A stretch of 14,774 nt of DNA from Proteobacteria bacterium CAG:495 (GTDB lineage: Bacteria; Pseudomonadota; Alphaproteobacteria; RF32; CAG-239): the NCBI GenBank assembly GCA_000432275.1, contig HF995267.1:1-14774 (forward strand), in the 5' to 3' direction. A model generated the notes under the pieces. The model made no database searches, was not told where the DNA came from, and was given only the letters and a program-made list of their open reading frames with translations. The number at the start of each line of letters is the position of its first letter. Position 1 is the stretch's first letter. Shown here piece by piece: positions 6,910 to 12,958 of the stretch. A program made the position numbers and the translations under genes.

Positions 6910-7860
6910 ATGTTTCCAAACTTTCCAGAAAATAACAAGGACGACGACTTCTTAAATGAATTTCGCCAAAAACTGAATGATCAGTCTATTGCCAATTTTG
7001 AAGAAAAGAAAAACGAAATCAACCGCTCCAAAAACGTCTTCATCGGCGCAGTCTCCGGCATCGCCCTGGCTGCTGTCGTCGGATGGTTTGTCCTCTCGCC
7101 GCGTTATGCAAATGATCCCAATGTTGAACTCCCGGTAATCCGCCGCCCGCAAACGGCGGTCAAAGTTCAGCCGACAGAACCCGGCGGTATGGAAATCCTC
7201 AATCAGGATAAATCGGTCTATGACATCATCGAAAAGAAAGACAATAACGCTCCGTTGGTTGAAAATCTGCTCCCTCCTCCCGAAGAGCCTCAGCTCCCGG
7301 TTATTGCCGCTCAGCCGCAACCTGCTCCGGCTCCGACACCGGCGCCTGCCGAGCCGGATACCACCTCAGTCGTTCTGGAAAAGGCTGAAGGAATAATCAA
7401 AGTCGCTGAAGCTCCCAAAGCCGTCCCGGCAATTGAACCCAAACCGGAGCCGGAAAACGTTCCTCTCGGACAACTCATGAAGAAAGACCCGCTTCCGGCG
7501 CCGCAGCCCGAACCGGTCAAGGAAATAGCTCCCAAACGAGAAGCCGTTAACATCGTTATTCCGGCCAAAGAGGCCATTAAAGTCGACGTAGACCAAACGC
7601 CGTCGACATCAACCGGACCATGGTGCGTCCAATTGATGTCCTCTCCCAACCAAACCGCTGTTAACGGTGCGTGGAAAGGATTGGTGAAAAAATATAATGT
7701 TCTCCAAAAACAGCCGCACGAAGTTGAGACTGCTGACCTCGGAAGCAAAGGAACATATTACCGTCTGTATGCCGGTGCTTTTGCAGACCGCAGCGGAGCC
7801 GACCGCCTTTGTAACGACATCAAGGCCCTCGGCGGAACCTGTATTGTAAAGAAGAAATAA
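6910..7860 (+). CDS. SPOR-domain inner-membrane protein
   Basis: SPOR domains bind peptidoglycan glycan strands stripped of stem peptides, often at the division septum. The 316 residues show the standard layout. There is an acidic cytoplasmic N-terminus (1-42), one membrane segment (about 43-63, VFIGAVSGIALAAVVGWFVL), a long Pro/Ala/Glu-rich periplasmic linker (about 95-235, with APAPTPAPAEPD), and a C-terminal SPOR fold over about the last 80 residues (from GPWCVQLMSSP to GGTCIVKKK). The three cysteines in the SPOR part could form a disulfide in the periplasm. A good Shine-Dalgarno (AGAGGAG) precedes the ATG. It heads a tight run with the M50 protease, NagZ and a small membrane protein, suggesting a joint role in cell-wall turnover or division. 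Low-complexity linker sequence makes closer naming unsafe. Confidence 0.88.
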   Translation: MFPNFPENNKDDDFLNEFRQKLNDQSIANFEEKKNEINRSKNVFIGAVSGIALAAVVGWFVLSPRYANDPNVELPVIRRPQTAVKVQPTEPGGMEILNQDKSVYDIIEKKDNNAPLVENLLPPPEEPQLPVIAAQPQPAPAPTPAPAEPDTTSVVLEKAEGIIKVAEAPKAVPAIEPKPEPENVPLGQLMKKDPLPAPQPEPVKEIAPKREAVNIVIPAKEAIKVDVDQTPSTSTGPWCVQLMSSPNQTAVNGAWKGLVKKYNVLQKQPHEVETADLGSKGTYYRLYAGAFADRSGADRLCNDIKALGGTCIVKKK

Positions 7861-7861
7861 A

Positions 7862-8518
7862 ATGCTCATCAGTATCCTGGTAAATTTTGTGCCGATAATC
7901 ATAGCAATCGTGCTCCATGAAGTCGCTCATGGTTATGCGGCATATTTGCTGGGAGATGACACCGCCAAAAGATACCGCCGGCTTTCACTGAACCCTGTCC
8001 GCCATGTCGACGTATTTGGAACTTTGATATTGCCTACCTTGCTGATACTGTCCAAAACCGGACTGGTTTTCGGCTGGGCAAAACCGGTTCCGGTCGACTT
8101 TTCCAGACTGCGCAATCCCCGCCGGGACACGTTGATTGTCGCGGCAGCTGGCATCATAACGAATATTTTTCTGGCCGCATTGTCCGCCCTGGCACTTCAC
8201 TGGGTCGCCGGTCTGGACAACTCCATTGGCAAAAGTATTGCCAGTCTGTTTTTAATCAACATGGTGGCTTTTAACATCGTCTTGGCCGTATTTAATGCCT
8301 TGCCGATTCCTCCGTTGGACGGTTCAAAAATTTTATTGGGCTGGTCTGATAATCCTAAGGTGCAGAAGTTTCTGGATTCATACAAAGAAGGCTCCGTATT
8401 TATCATATTTTTCGCTTTCGTACTTCCCGTCATTGCACGTTATCTGGGGTTTGATTTTAACCCCTTCGGCGCCTACCTGATTAAAACCTCCAAGTTTTTC
8501 ATCTCCCTCCTGCTCTAA
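7862..8518 (+). CDS. Site-2 protease family (M50) membrane metalloprotease
   Basis: This is an intramembrane zinc protease of the compact type. The 218 residues hold about five hydrophobic segments. Zinc-binding HEVAH is at residues 19-23 inside the first membrane segment, and the third ligand lies in NALPIPPLDGSKIL (N145, P148, L152-D153-G154). FGWAKPVPVDFSRLRNPRRD (70-89) and AAAGIITN (94-101) are typical of this subfamily. There is no PDZ domain, unlike RseP. The ATG lies 1 base after the SPOR stop, so translation is probably coupled. Substrates are unknown. Proteases of this compact group are often found near scpA-scpB, which also border nagZ in alphaproteobacteria, so the position agrees with known gene order. 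I infer a role in membrane or envelope protein turnover only. Confidence 0.9.
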   Translation: MLISILVNFVPIIIAIVLHEVAHGYAAYLLGDDTAKRYRRLSLNPVRHVDVFGTLILPTLLILSKTGLVFGWAKPVPVDFSRLRNPRRDTLIVAAAGIITNIFLAALSALALHWVAGLDNSIGKSIASLFLINMVAFNIVLAVFNALPIPPLDGSKILLGWSDNPKVQKFLDSYKEGSVFIIFFAFVLPVIARYLGFDFNPFGAYLIKTSKFFISLLL

Positions 8519-8529
8519 AGGATGCCCAA

Positions 8530-9609
8530 ATGTCTAAACCGATTATGGCCGCTATGCTTTCCTGCTCCTCTACCGGTTTGACGGATGATGAAAAACGGCT
8601 TTTTGAAAAAGCCAATCCGCTGGGCATAAGCCTTTTCTCCCGTAATATTGCCAACCGGGAACAAACCCGGGAGTTAATCAGGGAAATCAAAGAAACTATC
8701 GGGCGAAATGACCTCTTGATTGCCGTTGACCAAGAAGGCGGACGGGTTCGACGCTTGGCCGAGCCGGAGTTTCGCAGCTATGCGGCGGCCATCACCCTGG
8801 GAAGCCTGGGTGCGTCGGCTCCCAAAGCGGCAGCCCTGCACGCGGCATTAATCAGTGACGACCTCAAAACCCTGGGCATAAATATGAATTATGCCCCTTC
8901 GCTGGATATAATATACCCGGAAACAACGCCTGCATTGAAAAGCCGCTGCTTCAGCTCTAGCAAATTAGTTGTAGCCAACCTTGGCAAAACGATGGTCGAT
9001 GAGTATATCAAACAAGGAATATGCCCCTGCATCAAACATCTTCCCGGACATGGCAGAGCCGCGGTTGATCCGCATCTCAACTTGCCGCGTCTGGACAACT
9101 CGCTCGACGACCTGGCACAAGACTTCTATCCGTTCAGACAGCTTAACGATGCACCGGCGGGAATGACCGCTCATATTATTATCTCAGCCGTCGATGAACG
9201 ACGGCCGATAACACAAAGCCCGAACGGAATAAAAGAAGTCATCCGCGGCATTATCGGTTTTGAAGGCCTGCTCATTTCCGACGCCATAGATATGCATGCC
9301 CTAAAAGGTTCCATAACGGAAAAAACGCTGACGTCTCTGCAGGCCGGATGTGATGCCGTCTGCTATGCGTTGGGCGATATTTCCGAATTGAGAGAAATCG
9401 CCGCCGTTTGCCCGCCGCTGAGCGAACCTGCGGAAGAAAGGCTGTCGCGCATTGCTCAGCTAACAACCTTGGCGACACCCTCGCAACAAATTTCTTCGCA
9501 GGCTGCCGAGTATGCTGAAATTATCGGCACCGTCGAGCCCTATCGTGACGACTATGATGCGACTGAAGTTCTCAATAAATTAATTAATAAAGGAGAAATA
9601 CAATGTTAA
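8530..9609 (+). CDS. nagZ: Beta-N-acetylhexosaminidase NagZ (GH3)
   Basis: NagZ removes N-acetylglucosamine from GlcNAc-anhydroMurNAc peptides in the cytoplasm during peptidoglycan recycling. It can thereby set the pool of muropeptides that signal to beta-lactamase regulators elsewhere. The 359 residues match the family. GH3 motifs include AVDQEGGRVRRL (65-76), LGINMNYAPSLDI (115-127), KHLPGHGRAAVDPHLNLPRL (169-188) with the catalytic Asp180-x-His182 loop, and the nucleophile Asp251 in LLISDAIDMHAL. The DPH in place of the usual DSH keeps both dyad residues. No signal peptide is seen, which suits a cytoplasmic enzyme. An AAAGGA Shine-Dalgarno lies before the ATG, 11 bases after the M50 gene. 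Its stop overlaps the next start by 7 nt. Confidence 0.93.
   Translation: MSKPIMAAMLSCSSTGLTDDEKRLFEKANPLGISLFSRNIANREQTRELIREIKETIGRNDLLIAVDQEGGRVRRLAEPEFRSYAAAITLGSLGASAPKAAALHAALISDDLKTLGINMNYAPSLDIIYPETTPALKSRCFSSSKLVVANLGKTMVDEYIKQGICPCIKHLPGHGRAAVDPHLNLPRLDNSLDDLAQDFYPFRQLNDAPAGMTAHIIISAVDERRPITQSPNGIKEVIRGIIGFEGLLISDAIDMHALKGSITEKTLTSLQAGCDAVCYALGDISELREIAAVCPPLSEPAEERLSRIAQLTTLATPSQQISSQAAEYAEIIGTVEPYRDDYDATEVLNKLINKGEIQC
9589..9595 (+). promoter_or_regulatory. Strong ribosome binding site of the 92-residue membrane protein
   Basis: AAAGGAG lies 7 bases before the ATG at 9603, inside the end of nagZ. It is the best Shine-Dalgarno in the operon, which supports translation of the small downstream gene despite the 7-nt overlap. 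Confidence 0.75.
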
Positions 9610-9881
9610 CCTGGATTTTGATTGCCGTTATCGTCGCCGCCCTGTTTGGCGTCATTAACTTTGACCACATCCGTGAATGGAGCATTGAGCGAAGCAAAGA
9701 GGCATGGCCTTACATCCAAAAGTTTTTCCGCTATCTCGGAGAAAAAATGGAAAGCGCGAAAGCCAAAGTAGAAAACACTCAAAAACGTGTTGATGAAAAA
9801 CTGGACGATGCCAAAGAAAAAACCGAAGAAATCAAAGACGACATCAAAGAAAACATAAACGACGACTCCCATAATTATTAA
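9603..9881 (+). CDS. Small membrane-anchored coiled-coil protein (TatA-like topology, unassigned)
   Basis: The 92 residues hold one hydrophobic segment (about 2-20, LTWILIAVIVAALFGVI). A mixed helical stretch follows (about 23-48), then a strongly charged, Lys/Glu/Asp-rich helix with heptad-like spacing (about 49-85, AKVENTQKRVDEKLDDAKEK). There is no cleavage motif, so the hydrophobic part is an anchor. A short membrane helix ending in Phe-Gly and then an amphipathic helix and polar tail recall TatA, and in alphaproteobacteria tatA lies downstream of nagZ. The Pro and flanking glycines expected after the FG of TatA are missing, so I do not assign TatA. It could instead be a membrane-tethered spacer, or an LEA- or YtxH-like helix protein. 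It closes the SPOR-M50-nagZ run, just before a terminator. Confidence 0.8.
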   Translation: MLTWILIAVIVAALFGVINFDHIREWSIERSKEAWPYIQKFFRYLGEKMESAKAKVENTQKRVDEKLDDAKEKTEEIKDDIKENINDDSHNY

Positions 9882-9887
9882 ATTTGC

Positions 9888-9917
9888 TCCCCGGAATCTT
9901 TTTCCGGGGATTTTTTT
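9888..9917 (+). terminator. Intrinsic terminator of the SPOR-nagZ operon
   Basis: A 9-bp stem (TCCCCGGAA with TTCCGGGGA), a TCTTT loop and seven T form a classic intrinsic terminator six bases after the stop at 9881. Confidence 0.92.
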
Positions 9918-9956
9918 ACATAAAATCAAATAAATATAGCCTTTTAAATTTTAGTA

Positions 9957-9965
9957 TGCTATACT
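9957..9965 (+). promoter_or_regulatory. Extended -10 promoter of the 141-residue gene
   Basis: TGCTATACT joins the TGn element to a TATACT -10. No clear -35 hexamer is seen, as is usual for extended -10 promoters. Transcription would start near 9972, giving a leader of about 43 bases. Confidence 0.55.
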
Positions 9966-10014
9966 GGATTTGTAAGCTTAAGAATAAAGCCTGATTTTTC
10001 GTTGGAGAATCCAT

Positions 10015-10440
10015 ATGAGTATTGCCCCTGCTAGAAGAGTAAGCACCTCATCCCCGGTCACCAGAGTTGACCGGAATTACTCGCCCGCCAATCGCGATGA
10101 GCAATTTGTCGAAGTTATTGATACCAATAATAACGTTTCCGTCCGTGATGATACAAACGCACGCAATTCTGACGGAAAAAACCTTTTTAACAAAAAAGAA
10201 GCCAAGGAAAGCAAAGTCATATCCGCCCCTGCAAATTACGTAAACAATACGATAGAGGCTCTGGCAGCCAGCGGTGTTTACGAAGAAACCGCCGTTTCAG
10301 ACAATTCGCATAAAGTCGGCGTCTATGACAACAACCAAGCCATTATAAAAGATGAAGAACTCGACCGCACAGGTCATAGCTACCTTAAACATTTCTATGA
10401 AAAAAACGAACCTGTCGCCGAAGTTGACGAGTTCATCTGA
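10015..10440 (+). CDS. Hypothetical 141-residue soluble protein
   Basis: I do not recognise this protein. It is hydrophilic, with no signal peptide, membrane segment or cysteine. The N-terminal half (1-65) is Ser/Thr/Asn/Asp-rich and looks disordered. A more ordered part may span about 70-133, with PANYVNNTIEALAASGVYEE, HKVGVYDNNQAIIKDEELD and SYLKHFYEKNE. The acidic tail ends in EVDEFI. A good Shine-Dalgarno (TGGAGA) lies 6 bases before the ATG. The gene is flanked by an upstream terminator (9888-9917), its own extended -10 promoter, and its own terminator (10449-10473), so it is a regulated or independently expressed monocistron. Codon use resembles its neighbours. A cytoplasmic adaptor or structural role is possible but not supported. 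Confidence 0.75.
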   Translation: MSIAPARRVSTSSPVTRVDRNYSPANRDEQFVEVIDTNNNVSVRDDTNARNSDGKNLFNKKEAKESKVISAPANYVNNTIEALAASGVYEETAVSDNSHKVGVYDNNQAIIKDEELDRTGHSYLKHFYEKNEPVAEVDEFI

Positions 10441-10448
10441 ACTTCCTC

Positions 10449-10473
10449 AAGCCGCTTAACATAAGCGGCTTTT
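10449..10473 (+). terminator. Intrinsic terminator of the 141-residue gene
   Basis: A 10-bp stem (AAGCCGCTTA with TAAGCGGCTT) closes a 3-base ACA loop, followed by a short T-run. It starts eight bases after the stop at 10440. Confidence 0.85.
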
Positions 10474-10514
10474 CTATCCATTGAAAACGACTGGCCTTAC
10501 AGACAATTTTCAAA

Positions 10515-10565
10515 GCATAAACACAAACCCCCGGGACTCAACATCCCGGGGGCCTGTATTTATGC
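10515..10565 (-). terminator. Long two-part hairpin terminator after the GlyRS gene
   Basis: The inner 9-bp GC-rich stem (10528-10536 with 10544-10552, CCCCCGGGA/TCCCGGGGG) has a 7-base loop. An outer 7-bp arm (GCATAAA 10515-10521 with TTTATGC 10559-10565) also pairs, with an interrupted 3-bp section between them. On the minus strand TTTGTGTTT follows the inner stem, so it can end glyS transcription 11 bases past the stop. It may also stabilise the mRNA 3' end. Confidence 0.75.
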
Positions 10566-10576
10566 TTCAGAAGAGC

Positions 10577-11944
10577 TTAATCCAAGAAATAATTTCTCAG
10601 ATATTCTTTCAAATCGGCCGTATTGATACGGTGTTGTTCCATAGTGTCACGGTCGCGGACAGTAACGGATTCCGGCTGGTTTTCAATCGTCTCAAAATCA
10701 ACCGTAATGCACAAAGGCGTTCCGATTTCATCATGACGACGATACGCCTTGCCGATATTTCCCGTATTTTCCAACGCAACGCGGCCAATGCCCAGTTTCA
10801 ACAGATTTTGCTTAATCTCGTGGCATTTCGCCATAATCTGCTCATTGTTCTTCTTGAGCGGAATAACCGCAACTTTAATCGGAGCCAGATGCTTTTTGAG
10901 CTTCAAAACAACCCTGCTGTTGCCCTCGCCCAAATCCTCTTCCTCATAAGCTTCGGTCATTACCGCCAACACCCCTCTGTCAACGCCCATTGACGGCTCA
11001 ATGACAAACGGAACCACCCATTTGTTGGATGCATCGTCCATAATGCAAAGCTTCTGAGTTGAATCCGGATTCGGGTGACAATGCGAAGTCAGGTTCATTT
11101 CCTCCTGCGCCTTGGTATGATTACCCAAATCATAATCCGTCCGGTTGGCAATTCCCTCAAGTTCTTCCATACCGTGCGGAAACTGATATTCAATGTCATA
11201 ACAAGCTTTGGCATAATGGGCCAGGTCTTCCTTCGGCGTGGTGTAAATATTGATATGCTCGCGTTTCAGTCCTTGGTCTTCCCACCATTTAATGCGGACT
11301 TCTTTCCATTTTTCATGCCACTGCTCATCTTCTCCCGGACGCACAAAATACTCTAGCTCGGCTTGCTCAAACTCGCGAACGCGGAAAATAAAGTTACGCG
11401 GCGTAATTTCGTTGCGAAAAGACTTTCCGATTTGGGCAATGCCGAACGGCAGCTTGCGGGAAGTTGAATCAACCACGTTCTTAAACTGCGTGAAAATAGC
11501 CTGAGCGGTTTCCGGACGCAGATAACCATAAGAAGAACCGTCGTCAACAGGGCCGATAGAAGTCTTAAACATCAGATTAAACGGTCGCGGATCGGTCAAA
11601 TCGGTAGACCCGCAGTTGGGACATTTGCCGTCCTTAATATGGTCGGCGCGAAAACGGCCTTTGCACTTGCGGCAGTCTGTCATCGGGTCGGAAAAAGTAT
11701 CTTCATGTCCGGAATAATGCAACACTTTCTGGTTGGTCAAAATAGCCGCATCAAGCCCCTCAACGTCGTCGCGTTCATAAACCATTGAACGCCACCAGGC
11801 GGCTTTCAGGTTATTTTTCAATTCCACCCCCAGCGGACCGTAATCATACACGCCCTGTAAACCGCCATAAATATCCGAATTCTGAAAAATAAAACCGCGA
11901 CGTTTACATAAGGCGACCAACTGGTCCATAGTTGTTGCTACCAT
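10577..11944 (-). CDS. glyS: Glycine--tRNA ligase, single-chain alpha2 type
   Basis: This class II synthetase charges tRNA-Gly with glycine in the cytoplasm. From the ATG at 11944 it has 455 residues, matching the homodimeric (eukaryote/archaea/Thermus-like) GlyRS rather than separate GlyQ and GlyS chains. Seen in order are the N-terminal RRGFIFQNSDIYGGLQGVYDYGPLG (16-39, motif 1 region), a CxxC-CxxC zinc-like knuckle (C91, C94, C108, C111), YLRPETAQAIF (141-151), motif 2 FRNEITPRNFIFRVREFEQAE (176-196), motif 3 EPSMGVDRGVLAV, and the anticodon-binding domain from LAPIKVAVIPLKK onward. The longer in-frame start at 12025 adds 27 Asn/Lys-rich residues without homology. I chose 11944 because AGAGGAA lies 7 bases upstream. 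Alphaproteobacteria mostly use the alpha2beta2 enzyme, so this form is notable. The gene is divergent from the HAD gene. Confidence 0.93.
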   Translation of the reverse strand: MVATTMDQLVALCKRRGFIFQNSDIYGGLQGVYDYGPLGVELKNNLKAAWWRSMVYERDDVEGLDAAILTNQKVLHYSGHEDTFSDPMTDCRKCKGRFRADHIKDGKCPNCGSTDLTDPRPFNLMFKTSIGPVDDGSSYGYLRPETAQAIFTQFKNVVDSTSRKLPFGIAQIGKSFRNEITPRNFIFRVREFEQAELEYFVRPGEDEQWHEKWKEVRIKWWEDQGLKREHINIYTTPKEDLAHYAKACYDIEYQFPHGMEELEGIANRTDYDLGNHTKAQEEMNLTSHCHPNPDSTQKLCIMDDASNKWVVPFVIEPSMGVDRGVLAVMTEAYEEEDLGEGNSRVVLKLKKHLAPIKVAVIPLKKNNEQIMAKCHEIKQNLLKLGIGRVALENTGNIGKAYRRHDEIGTPLCITVDFETIENQPESVTVRDRDTMEQHRINTADLKEYLRNYFLD

Positions 11945-11951
11945 CTCAATA

Positions 11952-11958
11952 TTCCTCT
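11952..11958 (-). promoter_or_regulatory. Ribosome binding site of the GlyRS gene
   Basis: AGAGGAA on the minus strand lies 7 bases before the ATG at 11944. It decides this start against the in-frame ATG at 12025. Confidence 0.7.
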
Positions 11959-11983
11959 TTAAGTAAAATTTTAACTTATTATT

Positions 11984-11991
11984 TGTATAAT
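11984..11991. promoter_or_regulatory. Overlapping divergent -10 elements between GlyRS and HAD genes
   Basis: TATAAT (11986-11991) on the plus strand is a consensus -10 suited to the HAD gene, with a start near 11998. On the minus strand TATACA (11989-11984) could serve GlyRS, with a weak TTGCTT -35 at 12010-12005. The two cannot easily be used at once. The -35 partners are poor, so this is tentative. Confidence 0.4.
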
Positions 11992-12026
11992 GATTATTCC
12001 TAAAAAGCAAGTGGAGATAAAACAAA

Positions 12027-12902
12027 ATGGCAAAAAGACCGACAAAAGTAGCATTAATCTACGACTTTGACGAAACCCTCAGCACCGGTTATATGCAAGA
12101 TTTCTCACTGATTCCGGCTTTAGGCATGAAACCTGACCGTTTTTGGAAAATGGCCAACCAATGGTCTGCCGACCAGGAAGCCGACCAGGTCACCGGCTCT
12201 ATGTACTACTTTATGAAAACTGCCAAAGAAAAAAAACTCCGCCTGACCCGACAGTTTCTGAAAAAATGCGGACAAAACATCGAATATTTCCCGGGAGTGC
12301 GGGAATGGTTTGAGCGCATTAACGAATACGGCAAAAATCTGGATCTCGACATCGAACATTACCTCATTTCTTCCGGCTATGAGGAAATCCTTGCCGGCGC
12401 GGAAATCCGCCATTATTTTAAAGATATGTTTGCCTGCAGCTATGCTTTTGACGAACAGGGCGTTCCCGTTTGGCCTGCCCGCGTCATCAACTACAGCATC
12501 AAAGTTCAGTTCCTTTCAAAAATAAACAAAGGCCTTTGCAAGATTGACGATGTTGCCGTTAATGAATTTATGCCGACCGAAGAACGTCCTATTCCCTTTG
12601 ACCGGATGATATATTTCGGCGACGGTATGACAGACATCCCTTCCATGAAACTGGTTAACGAACGCGGCGGCAACGCCATTGCCGTTTATGCCCCCAAGAA
12701 AAGCCATGAACGCAAAAAAGCAATCAAACTTCTCGCCGACAACCGCGTCAACTTTGCCCTGCCCGCCGATTACAGCGAAAACAAAGAGTTAGACAAAGTT
12801 ATTAAAACCATACTTGATAAGATTGCCACCGAGCGCGATTTGGATGTTTTGAAAAATAAAGAAGAAAAGAAAAAAATGCTGCGCCGCACCAAATGCATCT
12901 GA
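12027..12902 (+). CDS. HAD-family phosphatase, substrate unknown
   Basis: Haloacid dehalogenase-like hydrolases move phosphate through an aspartyl intermediate. The 291 residues show motif I YDFDETLS (nucleophile Asp and acid/base Asp, about residues 13 and 15). Motif II is ISSG near 114-117, a Lys for motif III lies in the region after NYSIKVQF, and motif IV is YFGDGMTDIPSMK. A helical cap lies between motifs I and II (about 20-90, QDFSLIPALGMKPDRFW), and a Lys/Arg-rich helical tail ends the protein (KNKEEKKKMLRR). The layout recalls PSP/SerB-type C1-cap members, but the SerB-specific pattern is not clear, so I give no name. From memory, close-looking proteins occur in gut Firmicutes and Bacteroidetes; this is unverified. 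GGAG precedes the ATG by about 10 bases. The gene is divergent from GlyRS and has its own strong terminator. Confidence 0.88.
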   Translation: MAKRPTKVALIYDFDETLSTGYMQDFSLIPALGMKPDRFWKMANQWSADQEADQVTGSMYYFMKTAKEKKLRLTRQFLKKCGQNIEYFPGVREWFERINEYGKNLDLDIEHYLISSGYEEILAGAEIRHYFKDMFACSYAFDEQGVPVWPARVINYSIKVQFLSKINKGLCKIDDVAVNEFMPTEERPIPFDRMIYFGDGMTDIPSMKLVNERGGNAIAVYAPKKSHERKKAIKLLADNRVNFALPADYSENKELDKVIKTILDKIATERDLDVLKNKEEKKKMLRRTKCI

Positions 12903-12913
12903 AAAGATTATGT

Positions 12914-12950
12914 ACTAAAAAAAGCCTCCGTAACGGAGGCTTTTTTTAGT
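12914..12950. terminator. Bidirectional intrinsic terminator with 17-bp perfect stem
   Basis: ACTAAAAAAAGCCTCCG pairs perfectly with its reverse complement across a TAA loop. Each strand has a GC stem (GCCTCCG/CGGAGGC) followed by seven T. It sits between the convergent HAD gene (stop at 12902) and autotransporter gene (stop at 12959), and would serve both. Confidence 0.95.
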
Positions 12951-12958
12951 CATATGGC

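Noticed and set aside
7311..7748. Minus-strand open frame over the SPOR Pro-rich linker
   Set aside because: The Gly/Ala/Ser-rich translation is the antisense of a Pro/Ala/Glu-rich linker, a common artefact.
10481..10993. Plus-strand open frame of 170 codons
   Set aside because: It overlaps the GlyRS C-terminus in antisense and runs through the GlyRS terminator hairpin; no family resemblance.
11945..12025. Longer N-terminus for GlyRS
   Set aside because: The extra 27 residues match nothing in the family, and a good Shine-Dalgarno lies before the inner ATG at 11944.
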